Shown here: piece after piece, positions 43,701-52,151 of the stretch
Layout of the letters: every line of letters starts with the position of its first letter
Position numbering within the stretch: position 1 is the first letter of the stretch
Assembly (NCBI GenBank): GCA_965232285.1
Contig: CBDDPL010000004.1
Coordinates: forward strand, 4,092,001-4,156,000
Direction of reading: 5' to 3'
Source: Denitrobaculum sp965232285
GTDB taxonomy: Bacteria > Pseudomonadota > Alphaproteobacteria > Kiloniellales > Kiloniellaceae
DNA: 64,000 bases
Translations under genes and position numbers: made by a program
The notes under the pieces: model-generated
Database searches by the model: none
Told to the model about the DNA's origin: nothing
The model's input: the letters and a program-made list of their open reading frames with translations, nothing else

Positions 43701-44824
43701 ACAATAGTGTCAGCATCGTTGGAACCGACAACGTTCTCGATGTTGGCGAGGCTGTCTGTCTCACTGACGGCAGCGATCCCTTCGGGCCCCGCGTCGCTGG
43801 CAATGTCGACCACCACCGGGCCGTTGGCGCCGGCCGGCGCATTGTGCAGGTGGATCGGGCTCAGCGTTCCATTGCCGATGTTGACCGGCAACAGATCCGC
43901 CTGGTTGAGGCCGGAAACCGAAAGCTCCGTGGTGTAACGGATGCTGCCGTCTTCAGCGACCGTGAAGACCACAGTGGCTTCACCTGTCGCGTCGGTGTCG
44001 GCCGGCACCGGAATTTCCTGCGCACCGTCAAGCGCGGCGGAAAAGGTCACCGTTCCGAAACCAAAGGCATCCCGGTTGTCTTCCACCAGAGCCAACTGAC
44101 CGCGCAGCTCACCCGAGGGGAAGTCGGAGGTGTGGATGTTGAAGTAGAGATTCCCCTCGACGCCTTCGCTGACGATCTCGGCGGGATTGATGCCGCCGTT
44201 CGGGTTGACCAGCAAAAGGTTCTCGATCGTGAGATCGAAGCCCGTGTCGCGAGTCGCTTCTCCAGCCGCCAGATCGACGGAGACCCCGACATCGGCATCG
44301 TCAAAGCGCACGGTGTCGATTCCTTCGCCACCGTCCAGTTCATCGTCGCCCAGGCCGCCGGTCAGCTCGTCGTCGCCAGAGCCGGTTTCGACGATGTCGT
44401 CGCCGGCGCCCGCATCTACGACATCAGACAGGCCTTCGGCCGAAGAGACGAAGTCATCGTCACCAGCGCCGAGGTCGAAGCTGCCGTTGACCGTGCCGCT
44501 CTCGATTTCGACAGAGTCGTCGCCCGATCCGAGACGGACGTCGCCGTTGATTTCGCCCTCGGACTGCTCGATGTTGGTCTCACCTTCGGATCCGGTGGAA
44601 TCGATCGCAACCGGTCCGGTGATGGTGCCGTTGTTAATGAGGTCGACGTCGTCACCCGTGATCTTGACCCCGACTTCGTCGGCGCTCACGGGGCCTGTTA
44701 CGGTGACGGTGGCTTCGTCACCCGACACCAGGATGCCGATCTCATCGGCACTGACGTTTGCCACCGTAACTTCCGCTTGATCCGCGGCTACGGTGACGCC
44801 CGCCTCTCTATCGTCAATAGGCAT
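40715..44824 (-). CDS. RTX calcium-binding protein with CHRD and Spondin_N-like segments
   Basis: The 1369-residue acidic protein is a predicted type I secretion substrate. The N-terminus (about 1-110) is Val/Thr/Asp-rich and beta-type. A CHRD-like segment lies at about 215-345 (YFNIHTSDFPSGELRGQL, then FSAALDGAQEIPVP and PIHLHNAPAGANGPVVV). RTX repeats follow, including two near-identical 113-residue units. Residues about 810-1040 resemble a Spondin_N domain (VSVTNTLGEGGTFLTPVWFG, FFTWATMIIPSNDAFL). The C-terminal third is a long run of Gly-Gly-x-Gly-x-Asp nonapeptides, ending in a short acidic tail. CHRD and spondin modules are usually extracellular adhesion modules. AAGGAG six bases before the ATG supports the start. 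The exporter genes follow. Confidence 0.9.
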   Translation of the reverse strand: MPIDDREAGVTVAADQAEVTVANVSADEIGILVSGDEATVTVTGPVSADEVGVKITGDDVDLINNGTITGPVAIDSTGSEGETNIEQSEGEINGDVRLGSGDDSVEIESGTVNGSFDLGAGDDDFVSSAEGLSDVVDAGAGDDIVETGSGDDELTGGLGDDELDGGEGIDTVRFDDADVGVSVDLAAGEATRDTGFDLTIENLLLVNPNGGINPAEIVSEGVEGNLYFNIHTSDFPSGELRGQLALVEDNRDAFGFGTVTFSAALDGAQEIPVPADTDATGEATVVFTVAEDGSIRYTTELSVSGLNQADLLPVNIGNGTLSPIHLHNAPAGANGPVVVDIASDAGPEGIAAVSETDSLANIENVVGSNDADTIVGDGEANELIGLDGDDELSGAGGGDTLIGGEGNDLLRGGGGSDVVDGGEGIDTISFSDIGVDVDVTLNADGSGSAEYIVNGNTVTDTFTGIENVEGSANNDTITAIGEAANVLSGGGGSDVIDGGAGDDELNGNGGGDTLVGGEGNDLLRGGGGNDVVEGGEGIDTISFSDIGVDVEVTLAADGSGSAEYIVNGNTVTDTFTGIENVEGSANNDTIIANGAAPNAIDGGAGDDFIAGGGGTDDLSGGEGIDTNSFVNIGAPVVANLAAGTASYQPAPGVTVFEQFDGFENLDGSQNNDQLFGDGGDNVLTGNDGDDLLVGRGGGDELFGGEGNDVLQGGGGNDALDGGEGIDTADFQDIGVGVTASLEDDGTGVATYEVNGNTVQDSLTSIENLTGSENDDSLSGNSEDNLLAGGAGNDELSGGDGNDVLRGDEVGSGTAIRVSVTNTLGEGGTFLTPVWFGFHDAENFDLFNAGEAASLGLERLAEDGVVEGIAAEFNAQAGENGVDATIAGGAGVPGPIDPGETASFVLDVDPNQVGQGFFTWATMIIPSNDAFLSVPDDARADPIFDEDGNFLGPLVIERFGNDVLDAGTEVNNEEGAAFLNQTAIDQGTAENGVVGAHPGFNGSEGNPDGTPQNILGGTTVAGTVVDPIEGDFTRNGGNEQLLRIVIDRVASEGGDDVLNGGAGNDSLEGGGGRDTFVFQQGTGSDTVLDFDTFVETGDFIDVSDFNFADGDAVIAAAQQVGDDTVIDLGNGDQITLIGVNVDDLNADSFITGEAPEPDEPVEIVGGVGAEEINGGAADDELSGGRGNDIINGGDGNDAIEGGRDDDDIDGGDGNDVINAGRGDDNVLGGEGDDFIDGGRDDDDIDGGAGNDILEGGRGDDNINGGAGDDLICAGSGDDTLNGGTGNDRLEGGSGEDIFVFEMGTQQDTVLDFQSGQDELDLTDFGFASFADVQAAAEEDGDDLVIDLGNGDSVTLVGVSEAELSQDDVSI

Positions 44825-45225
44825 GTAATGCTCCTTGGGAAAGTGTTATTGACGGGCAGACAACACCGGATGGGTGGGATTTTATTCAAATATAATCAGT
44901 CACATATTTGTTAATCTGGAGTGATTATTGATCTAAGTTGCGAGGGGTCGCGTAGAAGGGATAGACAGTCAGTGCGACTCCTCCATCCCGGACCTGTTCC
45001 GCATCTGCCGTACCCCTGCCGGGCATGGCTGCGAACGAAGCGATCCGCAGCCGCTTTTGCGGCTATCACGCTTGAACTCCCCCGGCCTCTTCAGCGATAA
45101 GACATCTATAGCGATCGGGCGCCCCTGCTGACGTGCGGGCTCATCGCGCAACCGGCCTTCTGAAGGGCCCGTGCCGCGCCCCCCAACAGCGAACGAACCC
45201 AAACAGCGAACAGACAAGAGAGCGA
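44825..45225. other. Divergent promoter region of RTX and Gfo/Idh/MocA genes
   Basis: The part at 44875-44940 is AT-rich (ATATAATCAGTCACATATTT within it) and is the likely promoter of the RTX gene on the minus strand. The remainder is GC-rich without a recognisable gene. Exact promoter elements could not be fixed. Confidence 0.45.
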
Positions 45226-46200
45226 ATGGATATGGACCAGGTTCAATGGGGAATCCTCGGCTGCGGTGAAGTCACGGAAGTCAAAAGCGGCCCGGCGCTG
45301 CAAAAGGCGGGGCGCTCCTGCGTCACCGCGGTGATGCGCCGCGACGGCGAGAAAGCGGCCGACTACGCCCGTCGTCATGGGGTCGGTAAGTCCTATGACT
45401 CGGCAAAAGCGCTCATCGAGGATCCGGACGTCAACGCCGTCTACATCGCCACACCCCCTGACAGCCACTGCGAGCTGACGCTGGCGGCCCTGCAGGCCGG
45501 CAAACCCGTCCTCGTGGAAAAACCCATGTCCCTGACCCTGGAGGAAGGCCGCAGGATGGCCGCGGCCGCCAGGGATGCAAAACTTCCGCTGGTCGTCGCC
45601 TTCTATCGCCGGGCCTTGCCGCGTTTCGAACGCATGCGCGCGTTGATCCAGGACGGCACCATCGGCACGCCGAGATGCATTTCCATCCAGCATCGTATGT
45701 TTGAGCCCGAAAGTTCGGATTATGACTGGCGCCTGGATCCCAAGGTGGGCGGCGGCGGATACTTCGCCGATCGCCAGTCCCACACCATAGACTGGTTGAG
45801 CCATGTGTTCGGACCTGCAGACAGCGTCCATGCGGAGGTTCGGCGTCAGAGCAAGTCCCACCCGGCTGAAGATCTGGTCGCGCTGACTCTCGGCTATGAA
45901 AGCGTCGTCGCGTCAGGTCTCTGCGCCTACAATGTCGGAGAGCGCTCAGAGGGCGTTACAGTTCTCGGCAGCAAAGGTTCGGTTTCCATGGGTTTCTTCC
46001 ATCAAACCCCCATCTCCCTGATGCTGGGCGAAGACAGGCAGGAAATCGAACTGCCGGATCCCCCTCATGTGCACCAACCTTTCATAGAGCAGATCGTCGC
46101 ACATATTCTCGACGGATCACCGAACCCCTGCTCGGGCGAGGTCGGGTTGCGGACGATGGAAGTGCTCGATCAAATCTACCGCGGCTTTGACGGGGATTGA
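45226..46200 (+). CDS. Gfo/Idh/MocA-family oxidoreductase
   Basis: The 324-residue protein has the N-terminal dinucleotide-binding motif WGILGCGEV, the conserved EKPMSLTLEEG (the catalytic Lys of the EKP motif) and the C-terminal alpha/beta domain. These enzymes oxidise or reduce sugars, inositols or related polyols with NAD(P). The substrate is not evident. The frame extends upstream to 45133, but the ATG at 45226 fits the family start; an ATG at 45232 is an alternative. Neighbours give no pathway. Confidence 0.86.
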   Translation: MDMDQVQWGILGCGEVTEVKSGPALQKAGRSCVTAVMRRDGEKAADYARRHGVGKSYDSAKALIEDPDVNAVYIATPPDSHCELTLAALQAGKPVLVEKPMSLTLEEGRRMAAAARDAKLPLVVAFYRRALPRFERMRALIQDGTIGTPRCISIQHRMFEPESSDYDWRLDPKVGGGGYFADRQSHTIDWLSHVFGPADSVHAEVRRQSKSHPAEDLVALTLGYESVVASGLCAYNVGERSEGVTVLGSKGSVSMGFFHQTPISLMLGEDRQEIELPDPPHVHQPFIEQIVAHILDGSPNPCSGEVGLRTMEVLDQIYRGFDGD

Positions 46201-46302
46201 TCACTACTCCCGGGCCCGGCTTTGTCACAGCCGGGCCACAATCACGCCCCAGTTCCTTGCCAGGCTCCTCAAATCGGCAGGAGAGCGGAGCGTGATCGAG
46301 CG

Positions 46303-47070
46303 ATGGCGGCGCGGAAAGCAGATAACCACAGGCGCTGTCTTCTGGCCGGCGCACTGACCGGCATGGCCGTACTGGGCGCAGCAGCCTTTTATAACCTGGG
46401 CCGGCCGCTCTGGGTGCCCGCCGCGCGACGGCTACAGGGCCGTCGTTCCGTCAAATCGGTCCTCGCGCTCTATGAAGACTCCGTCACGGCGCGGCTCGCC
46501 CCCGCTTTCGCTGCTGCCGGCGTCGCCTTCCCGCCCGGCAGGATCGCACTGCTCGCCATGAAGCAGGAGCGCAAACTGGAGCTCTGGGTGCAGGAGCGAG
46601 GTCAGCCGCAAGATGCTCCCTTCACCTATATCCGCGACTACGACATCCTGAAGGCCAGCGGAGTCGCCGGGCCGAAACTGCGCGAGGGCGACCGGCAGGT
46701 GCCGGAAGGCCTGTATAAGGTCGAGGGCCTCAATCCCAACAGCAGCTATCACCTCTCCATGAAGCTGAACTATCCCAACAGCTTCGACCTGCAGCACGCC
46801 CGGGCTGAAGGCCGGACCGAGCCCGGCAGCAACATCTTCATCCACGGCAAGGCCGTCTCGGTGGGGTGTCTGGCCATGGGCGACGAGGCCATCGAAGAAC
46901 TCTTCGTCCTTGCCGCCAAGCTCGACCGGGGCGCGGTCAAGGTGGTCATCGCCCCGCGTGACCCGCGCGTGAGAGCTCTTGAGGCGGATCCCCAGGCTAT
47001 GCCGGCCTGGACAGCCGAACTCTATAGGATGATCCTTGCCGAATTCCGGAAATACCCCCGTCCCGCCTAG
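46303..47070 (+). CDS. L,D-transpeptidase family protein (YafK-type)
   Basis: The 255-residue protein has an N-terminal membrane anchor or signal (LLAGALTGMAVLGAAAFYNLG) and a YkuD-type catalytic region. GDRQVPEGLYKVEGLNPNS and IFIHGKAVSVGCLAMGD show the His and the catalytic Cys. YafK/DpaA-type members cut or form peptidoglycan links with lipoprotein. The ATG at 46303 was preferred to 46222 because the upstream part lacks family character. It follows the oxidoreductase gene after about 100 bases. Confidence 0.85.
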   Translation: MAARKADNHRRCLLAGALTGMAVLGAAAFYNLGRPLWVPAARRLQGRRSVKSVLALYEDSVTARLAPAFAAAGVAFPPGRIALLAMKQERKLELWVQERGQPQDAPFTYIRDYDILKASGVAGPKLREGDRQVPEGLYKVEGLNPNSSYHLSMKLNYPNSFDLQHARAEGRTEPGSNIFIHGKAVSVGCLAMGDEAIEELFVLAAKLDRGAVKVVIAPRDPRVRALEADPQAMPAWTAELYRMILAEFRKYPRPA

Positions 47071-47180
47071 TGCTTCCACCTCTGTCTTCTAGAGATTTGA
47101 AACGCGCCTTTTCTCTTGTAGGCTCGCGGCGGTAACGGATTCTCGGCCGCCCAATCCAAGCGGCCGAAGCAGGAGGCATC

Positions 47181-48398
47181 ATGGCGAAAAATCTCGATCT
47201 CGATAACATCGGCCCCCGCACCTGTGCGGTCCACGCCGGGGAGTTTCCCGATCCGGTCACCGGCGCCTCCAGCCCTAACATCGTCATGTCGACCACCTTC
47301 GTTACAGACGGTCCCGAAGGCTTTTCCGCCTACGAACTCGATGAGGACAGCCCCTTCGTCTATACCCGCCTGGGCAATCCGACGGTGCGGCAGCTCGAAA
47401 ACAAGCTGGCCGCCCTGGAAGGCTCCGAGGCCGCTCTCTGTTTCGCCTCTGGCATGGCTGCGGCAGCCGCGATCTTCATGACCCTGCTGTCCAACGGCGA
47501 CCATGTGATCGTCTCCGACGTTTCCTACGCCGGGATTGCGGAGCTGGTGCGCGACACCCTGCCGCGCATGGGCGTCGAGGTCTCACTGGTCAACACCGCG
47601 AAGATCGAGGAGGTGGACGCCGCCGTCAAAAGCAACACCCGGCTGATCTTCATCGACACGCCCTGCAATCCGCTGCTGCGGCTGACCGATATCGCCGCGG
47701 TGGCGGCCATCGCCAAGACCGCCGGCGCCCTGGTCGCGGTGGACAATACCTTCGCCACGCCTCTCGGCACCCGGCCGCTGGCGCTCGGCGCCGACATCGT
47801 CATGCATTCCGCCAGCAAGTTTCTCTGCGGCCATGGCGATGCCATCGGCGGCGCGGCCTGCGCCTCGGCGGAAATCGTTCAGAAACTCTCCATCGAGGCC
47901 ACCGTGCACTACGGCGGCATCCTCAGCCCCTTCAACGCCTGGCTGATCGCGCGCGGGATCGCGACACTGCCGCTCCGCCTGAAGGCTCACGAAGAAACCG
48001 CTCTCGAGGTCGCCGCCTTCCTTGAAAGCCATCCGAAGGTCGAACGGGTCAACTACCCGGGCCTGGCGAGCCACCCACAGCATGAGCTGGCAAGGCGGCA
48101 GATGTCGAATTTCTCCAGCATGCTCTCCTTCCAGGTGAAAGGTGGCGAAACCGAAGGCAAGGCTATGGCCTTCCGTATGGCCGAGAAGCTCTCGATCATT
48201 CACTACGCCGTCTCGCTCGGCCACCATCGCTCGCTGATCTGTTGGATGCCAACCGAGAGCCTGCTTCAGACCTCCTTCCGGGTCGACGCCGCCAGCGAGG
48301 CAGATTACAGGGTTTTCGCCGGCGAAGGCCTGTTCCGCTTCTCGATCGGGCTTGAAGACGCCCAGGATCTCTGCCGGGATCTGGAGAGCGTCATTTGA
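47181..48398 (+). CDS. Transsulfuration-type PLP enzyme (cystathionine gamma-synthase / methionine gamma-lyase family)
   Basis: The 405-residue enzyme belongs to the Cys/Met metabolism PLP family. Landmarks are FVYTRLGNPTVRQLENKLAALEG (start of the core), CFASGMAAAAAIF, VDNTFATPLGTRPLALGADIV and the PLP lysine in HSASKFLCGHGDAIGG. Members act as cystathionine synthases, lyases, or O-acetyl/succinylhomoserine sulfhydrylases, which cannot be told apart by eye. GGAGG lies eight bases before the ATG. It is convergent with asnB. Confidence 0.9.
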   Translation: MAKNLDLDNIGPRTCAVHAGEFPDPVTGASSPNIVMSTTFVTDGPEGFSAYELDEDSPFVYTRLGNPTVRQLENKLAALEGSEAALCFASGMAAAAAIFMTLLSNGDHVIVSDVSYAGIAELVRDTLPRMGVEVSLVNTAKIEEVDAAVKSNTRLIFIDTPCNPLLRLTDIAAVAAIAKTAGALVAVDNTFATPLGTRPLALGADIVMHSASKFLCGHGDAIGGAACASAEIVQKLSIEATVHYGGILSPFNAWLIARGIATLPLRLKAHEETALEVAAFLESHPKVERVNYPGLASHPQHELARRQMSNFSSMLSFQVKGGETEGKAMAFRMAEKLSIIHYAVSLGHHRSLICWMPTESLLQTSFRVDAASEADYRVFAGEGLFRFSIGLEDAQDLCRDLESVI

Positions 48399-48453
48399 CA
48401 GCGGAGCGAACTCTCATCGCACCAGCGACCAGGCGATCACGTCCGCTCCGAAG

Positions 48454-50232
48454 TCATGCAACCCTTTTCTTTTCCAGTCTGAGCAGCTCGGGGAACAGGC
48501 GGTTCAGGATCTGGCGCGGCAGGTTCTTGGTCCTGTCATACAGCTTGCCGGTCTTTTTGACCGAGCCGATTGCAAAGCCCTGCTTCTTTCGAAACAGGAT
48601 TTCTCTCGGCAGTTTGTCGCCATAGATTCGCTTTAAGATCCCTTTCAGCTCGCCGTCTTCGTAGCGGACAGCCTCGGGCACGGCCCAGGCCGTGGCGATA
48701 ACCTCTTTGCTGAGAAACGGGACCCTCGCTTCGAGGCTGACCGTCATACTTGCCCGGTCCACCTTGGTCAGTACGGAGTCATGAAGATAGGTATGAAAAT
48801 CCAGATACTGCGCCCGCGAACGGGGCGGCAGATCGGGCCGGTCATGCTTCCTGAAGTACCAATAGTCGTCGTAGTCTTTGGGTATCGCGTTGACACTGGC
48901 CCAACGGCGCTTAAAGGGATCGGTCTTTAACAATCCTCCCTTTGCCTTGGCCCAGCGCTCTATCGGGTCGCTGATGGTCCGGGTTTCGAAGCGTTGCGCC
49001 TTTTTGGCAATGGCGCGGTGGGGCGCGTAGCTTTTCAAGCCCACCACAAGGGGCCTCAACCAGGATCTGTTCTTTCCGCCGGTCGAAAAAATCCGCTCCG
49101 CTTCACGGTATTGAGTATAGCCGCCAAAGAGTTCATCACCGCCATCGCCGGTCAAGACGACGGTGACATGGCGCCGCGCCAGTTTGCAGACCTCGTTGGT
49201 CGGCAGGGCCGAGACATCCCCGAATGGCTCGTCGTAAAAGGACCGCATGAGCGGAAAGTTCTCGTCCGCGACGGCTTGATCGAACATTTCACAAAAGAAG
49301 CTGGATCCGATCTGATCGGCGACCTGTTTTGCGTAAGGCGCCTCGTCGACCGCTTTATCGACATTGCCGATGGTGAAGGTGGAGAGTTGATCGATACAGC
49401 GGCTGGCCTCGAAGCACACGATACTGGAGTCAATGCCTCCGCTGAGGAAAAAACCCACGGGCACATCCGAGACCAGTTGGTTCTTGACGGCCCGATGCAG
49501 AACCTCCTGAAGGTCGCCTGCAAGGCCGTTATCCCGAGGCGGCTGTCGCTCGCTATCACCCAGTGACCAGTAGCGGCACGACTTGGCCTCGCCGCTTTCG
49601 ATCCGATAGCGCAAGTAGTGCCCGGGTTCGAGCTTGAAGATATTCCTGTAAAGAGACTTCGGGGCGGGAACGTAGAGATAGGTCATGAAGTCGTAGACCG
49701 CGGTAGGATCCACGGTCAGACTGTCAGGCCCGTAAAAGCGCTCGAGCGCCTTCAGCTCCGATGCCCAGCTCAACTGGCCGTCCAGAAGGCCATAATAGAG
49801 CGGCTTGATGCCCGCATGATCACGCGCGAGGAAGATCTCGTTTCTGCTGCTGTCGAAGAGCGCCAGGGCAAACATGCCGTCGACCCTCTCGAGAAGTTCC
49901 TCGATGCCCCAGTGAATATAGCCGTGAAGGAGCACTTCGCTGTCGCTGTCGCTGAGAAAATCGGCGCCGAAGCTATCAATCAGTTCCTGGCGAAGGGCCT
50001 GATAGTTATAGATCTCCCCGTTCACCGTCAGGTAAACGCCCGCCGCCTTCATCGGCTGGCGCCCCTTTTCGGAAAGATCGAGAATGCTCAGCCGCCGGTG
50101 CCCCAGGTAGACATCGCCTGCCACCTCAAAGTGCCAACTGTCGGGCCCCCGATGAGTCAAGACATGGAGAGCGGTATGAGACCGCTCAATCTCCTCGACG
50201 TTTACGGCTGTATGGCCAAAAATTCCACACAT
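48454..50232 (-). CDS. asnB: Asparagine synthetase, glutamine-hydrolysing
   Basis: The 592-residue enzyme has the N-terminal class II glutaminase domain with nucleophile Cys2 (MCGIFGHTAV) and THRGPDSWHF, and a C-terminal ATP-pyrophosphatase domain with SGGIDSSIV. Cys2 must follow the initiator Met, which fixes the start at 50232. Stand-alone asnB next to a glycosyltransferase is common in surface polysaccharide or exopolysaccharide loci, where such enzymes amidate sugars; classical asparagine synthesis is equally possible. It is divergent from the glycosyltransferase gene. Confidence 0.93.
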   Translation of the reverse strand: MCGIFGHTAVNVEEIERSHTALHVLTHRGPDSWHFEVAGDVYLGHRRLSILDLSEKGRQPMKAAGVYLTVNGEIYNYQALRQELIDSFGADFLSDSDSEVLLHGYIHWGIEELLERVDGMFALALFDSSRNEIFLARDHAGIKPLYYGLLDGQLSWASELKALERFYGPDSLTVDPTAVYDFMTYLYVPAPKSLYRNIFKLEPGHYLRYRIESGEAKSCRYWSLGDSERQPPRDNGLAGDLQEVLHRAVKNQLVSDVPVGFFLSGGIDSSIVCFEASRCIDQLSTFTIGNVDKAVDEAPYAKQVADQIGSSFFCEMFDQAVADENFPLMRSFYDEPFGDVSALPTNEVCKLARRHVTVVLTGDGGDELFGGYTQYREAERIFSTGGKNRSWLRPLVVGLKSYAPHRAIAKKAQRFETRTISDPIERWAKAKGGLLKTDPFKRRWASVNAIPKDYDDYWYFRKHDRPDLPPRSRAQYLDFHTYLHDSVLTKVDRASMTVSLEARVPFLSKEVIATAWAVPEAVRYEDGELKGILKRIYGDKLPREILFRKKQGFAIGSVKKTGKLYDRTKNLPRQILNRLFPELLRLEKKRVA

Positions 50233-50398
50233 CTGTTCGCTTACCTGCACCCCTCCGGAAGCTGGCTCTCGCACGCGAGAGACGCTTCCATGATCGCCGA
50301 ACCTATGACATCAAGGTCGCGATCTCCGCAGTTTGGTATTACACCATCAGGGTCAAACGCAAAATCCGAATCGCCGCCGCGCTTTTATTTGAGAACCC

Positions 50399-51346
50399 AT
50401 GGAAATCTCCTACGTCATTACCGTTTACAACAAGGCGCCCTATCTTCCGGATGTCATCACAAGTCTGGCACAGGAACAGGATGCCGGGCCGGACAAGCAA
50501 GAGTTCATCTTTGTCGATGACGGTTCAAGCGACGCTTCGATCGAGGTGATCGAGGCCCATAAAGAGCGCCTGCCGGGCGAAGTCAGGATTCTCCAGCAGC
50601 GGAACCAGGGTGCCGCGGTGGCGACCAACAACGCCGTCCGGCAGGCCCGCTACCCCTGGGTGCGGCTGCTGGACGGCGACGACATCGTCTGTAAAGACTC
50701 CACGGCAACGATGTACAGGCTCGCCGTTGAGGAAGATGCACCCTTTGTCATCGGCAGCTTCGGTTATTTCTCTCAGAGCGAGGATCTAGCGCCCCAGATC
50801 GAGTCCGTCGATGCGGGTGATTATGTCGTCATGTCGCAGGGTGATGCCCTGGAGAGGTTTATTCGGAGCTTTCCGCACAACTCGAGCTGTATGCTGGTCA
50901 GAAAGGAATTTTTCCTCGAGATCGGTGGCGCCGACACACGCCTGATGTCACCGGACTATACCATTGCGCTGCGGGCTGCCGCCAAAGCGGATCGGATCGT
51001 GAGGCTTCGCGGTAACGTCACGCAAATGGTCGAGCAGGCACCTGGCCGCCTGTCGTCTCAGATCGCGCGCAGCCGTTACGATTCAGTCATGGCAATCTAT
51101 CTGCTGGCCCATGAATTGCTGCCGGACAGGCGTGACGTGGCCATTGCCGTGTACCGGCGGGCCTGCTCCAGGTCCTATCGCTATGCGCGCCTCCTCAAGA
51201 ACAGGCCCTTCCGGCACTTCTTGCGCTACCTGCGCTCAAAACTGCCGCCACCCAAGGACCTGAAACAGGCAACCTATCTATGCCTCGGCGCCTACACGCC
51301 CGACGGTACGCCCAACAGGCCCCGGAACTGGACTCCGGGCGCCTGA
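50399..51346 (+). CDS. Family 2 glycosyltransferase
   Basis: The 315-residue protein has a GT-A fold start (ISYVITVYNKAPYLPDVI), the nucleotide-binding FVDDGSSDASIEVIE, and RLLDGDDIV with the metal-binding acidic motif. No membrane segment is visible. Donor and acceptor are unknown. The adjacent divergent asnB suggests a role in a modified surface glycan (inference). The C-terminal third is basic (RACSRSYRYARLLKNRPFRH), which may aid membrane association. Confidence 0.87.
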   Translation: MEISYVITVYNKAPYLPDVITSLAQEQDAGPDKQEFIFVDDGSSDASIEVIEAHKERLPGEVRILQQRNQGAAVATNNAVRQARYPWVRLLDGDDIVCKDSTATMYRLAVEEDAPFVIGSFGYFSQSEDLAPQIESVDAGDYVVMSQGDALERFIRSFPHNSSCMLVRKEFFLEIGGADTRLMSPDYTIALRAAAKADRIVRLRGNVTQMVEQAPGRLSSQIARSRYDSVMAIYLLAHELLPDRRDVAIAVYRRACSRSYRYARLLKNRPFRHFLRYLRSKLPPPKDLKQATYLCLGAYTPDGTPNRPRNWTPGA

Positions 51347-51368
51347 CACCCCGCCGGATCGCGCTTCA

Positions 51369-52151
51369 TCAACGGCCTTTCCAGACCGGATCGCGTTTCT
51401 CGGCGAAAGCCCGCGCCCCTTCCAGGTTATCCTCGCTGTCATAGAGCACATCGACGCTGCGGAACTGGCGCTTGGTGATGCGGTTCATGGCGTCCTGAAA
51501 GGTCATGGCCTCAGCAGCGCGGGCAACCTCCTTGATCGAGGCAAAGACCAGCGGCGGCCCCGAAGCCAGCAGTTGCGCGGTTTCCCGGGCGCGTTCCATC
51601 AGCCTTTCGGCAGGCAGCACCTCGTTGACAAGGCCCCAGCGCTGCGCCTCCTCGGCATCCATCCAGCGGCCGGTGAAGAGCAGATCCATGGCCACGTGAT
51701 AGGGAATGCGCTTGGGCAGCTTGACGGTCGCGGCATCGGCCAGGGTGCCGGCACGGATTTCCGGCAGGGCGAAGGAGCTGTGTTCGCTGCAGTAGATGAG
51801 GTCCGCCGAGAGAGCCAGTTCGAAGCCGCCGCCGACCGCCATACCATTGACCGCCGCGATCACCGGTTTGTTGAGGTCACGCAACTCCTGCAGCCCGCCG
51901 AAACCGCCGACCCCATAGTCGCCGTCCACCGCATCGCCGTCCGCCGCCGCCTTCAGGTCCCAGCCGGCGCAGAAGAACTTCTCGCCGGCGGTGGAGACAA
52001 TCGCCACGCGCAGCTCAGGGTCGTCGCGAAAGCTTTTGAAGGCTTCGCCCAAGGCCCGGCTGGTCGCCAAGTCAATGGCATTGGCCTTGGGCCGGTCGAG
52101 TTCGACCTCGAGAACCGCACCATCGCGCTTCAGCTTGACCACATCGCTCAT
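51369..52151 (-). CDS. Enoyl-CoA hydratase/isomerase family protein
   Basis: The 260-residue crotonase-fold protein has the oxyanion-hole motifs FCAGWDLKAAADGD and AAVNGMAVGGGFELALSADL, and the catalytic Glu region HSSFALPEIRAGTLADA. Sequence and context resemble CaiD-type carnitinyl-CoA dehydratases, but the substrate is not proven. It is the last gene of a three-gene operon and overlaps the CoA ligase gene by four bases. Confidence 0.88.
   Translation of the reverse strand: MSDVVKLKRDGAVLEVELDRPKANAIDLATSRALGEAFKSFRDDPELRVAIVSTAGEKFFCAGWDLKAAADGDAVDGDYGVGGFGGLQELRDLNKPVIAAVNGMAVGGGFELALSADLIYCSEHSSFALPEIRAGTLADAATVKLPKRIPYHVAMDLLFTGRWMDAEEAQRWGLVNEVLPAERLMERARETAQLLASGPPLVFASIKEVARAAEAMTFQDAMNRITKRQFRSVDVLYDSEDNLEGARAFAEKRDPVWKGR

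Noticed and set aside
40520..44914. 1464-codon open frame on the plus strand opposite the CHRD-RTX gene
   Set aside because: It mirrors the highly biased, repetitive Gly/Asp codons of the RTX gene. The minus strand has recognisable domains, a good ribosome-binding site and the exporter downstream; the plus product has no domain and low complexity.
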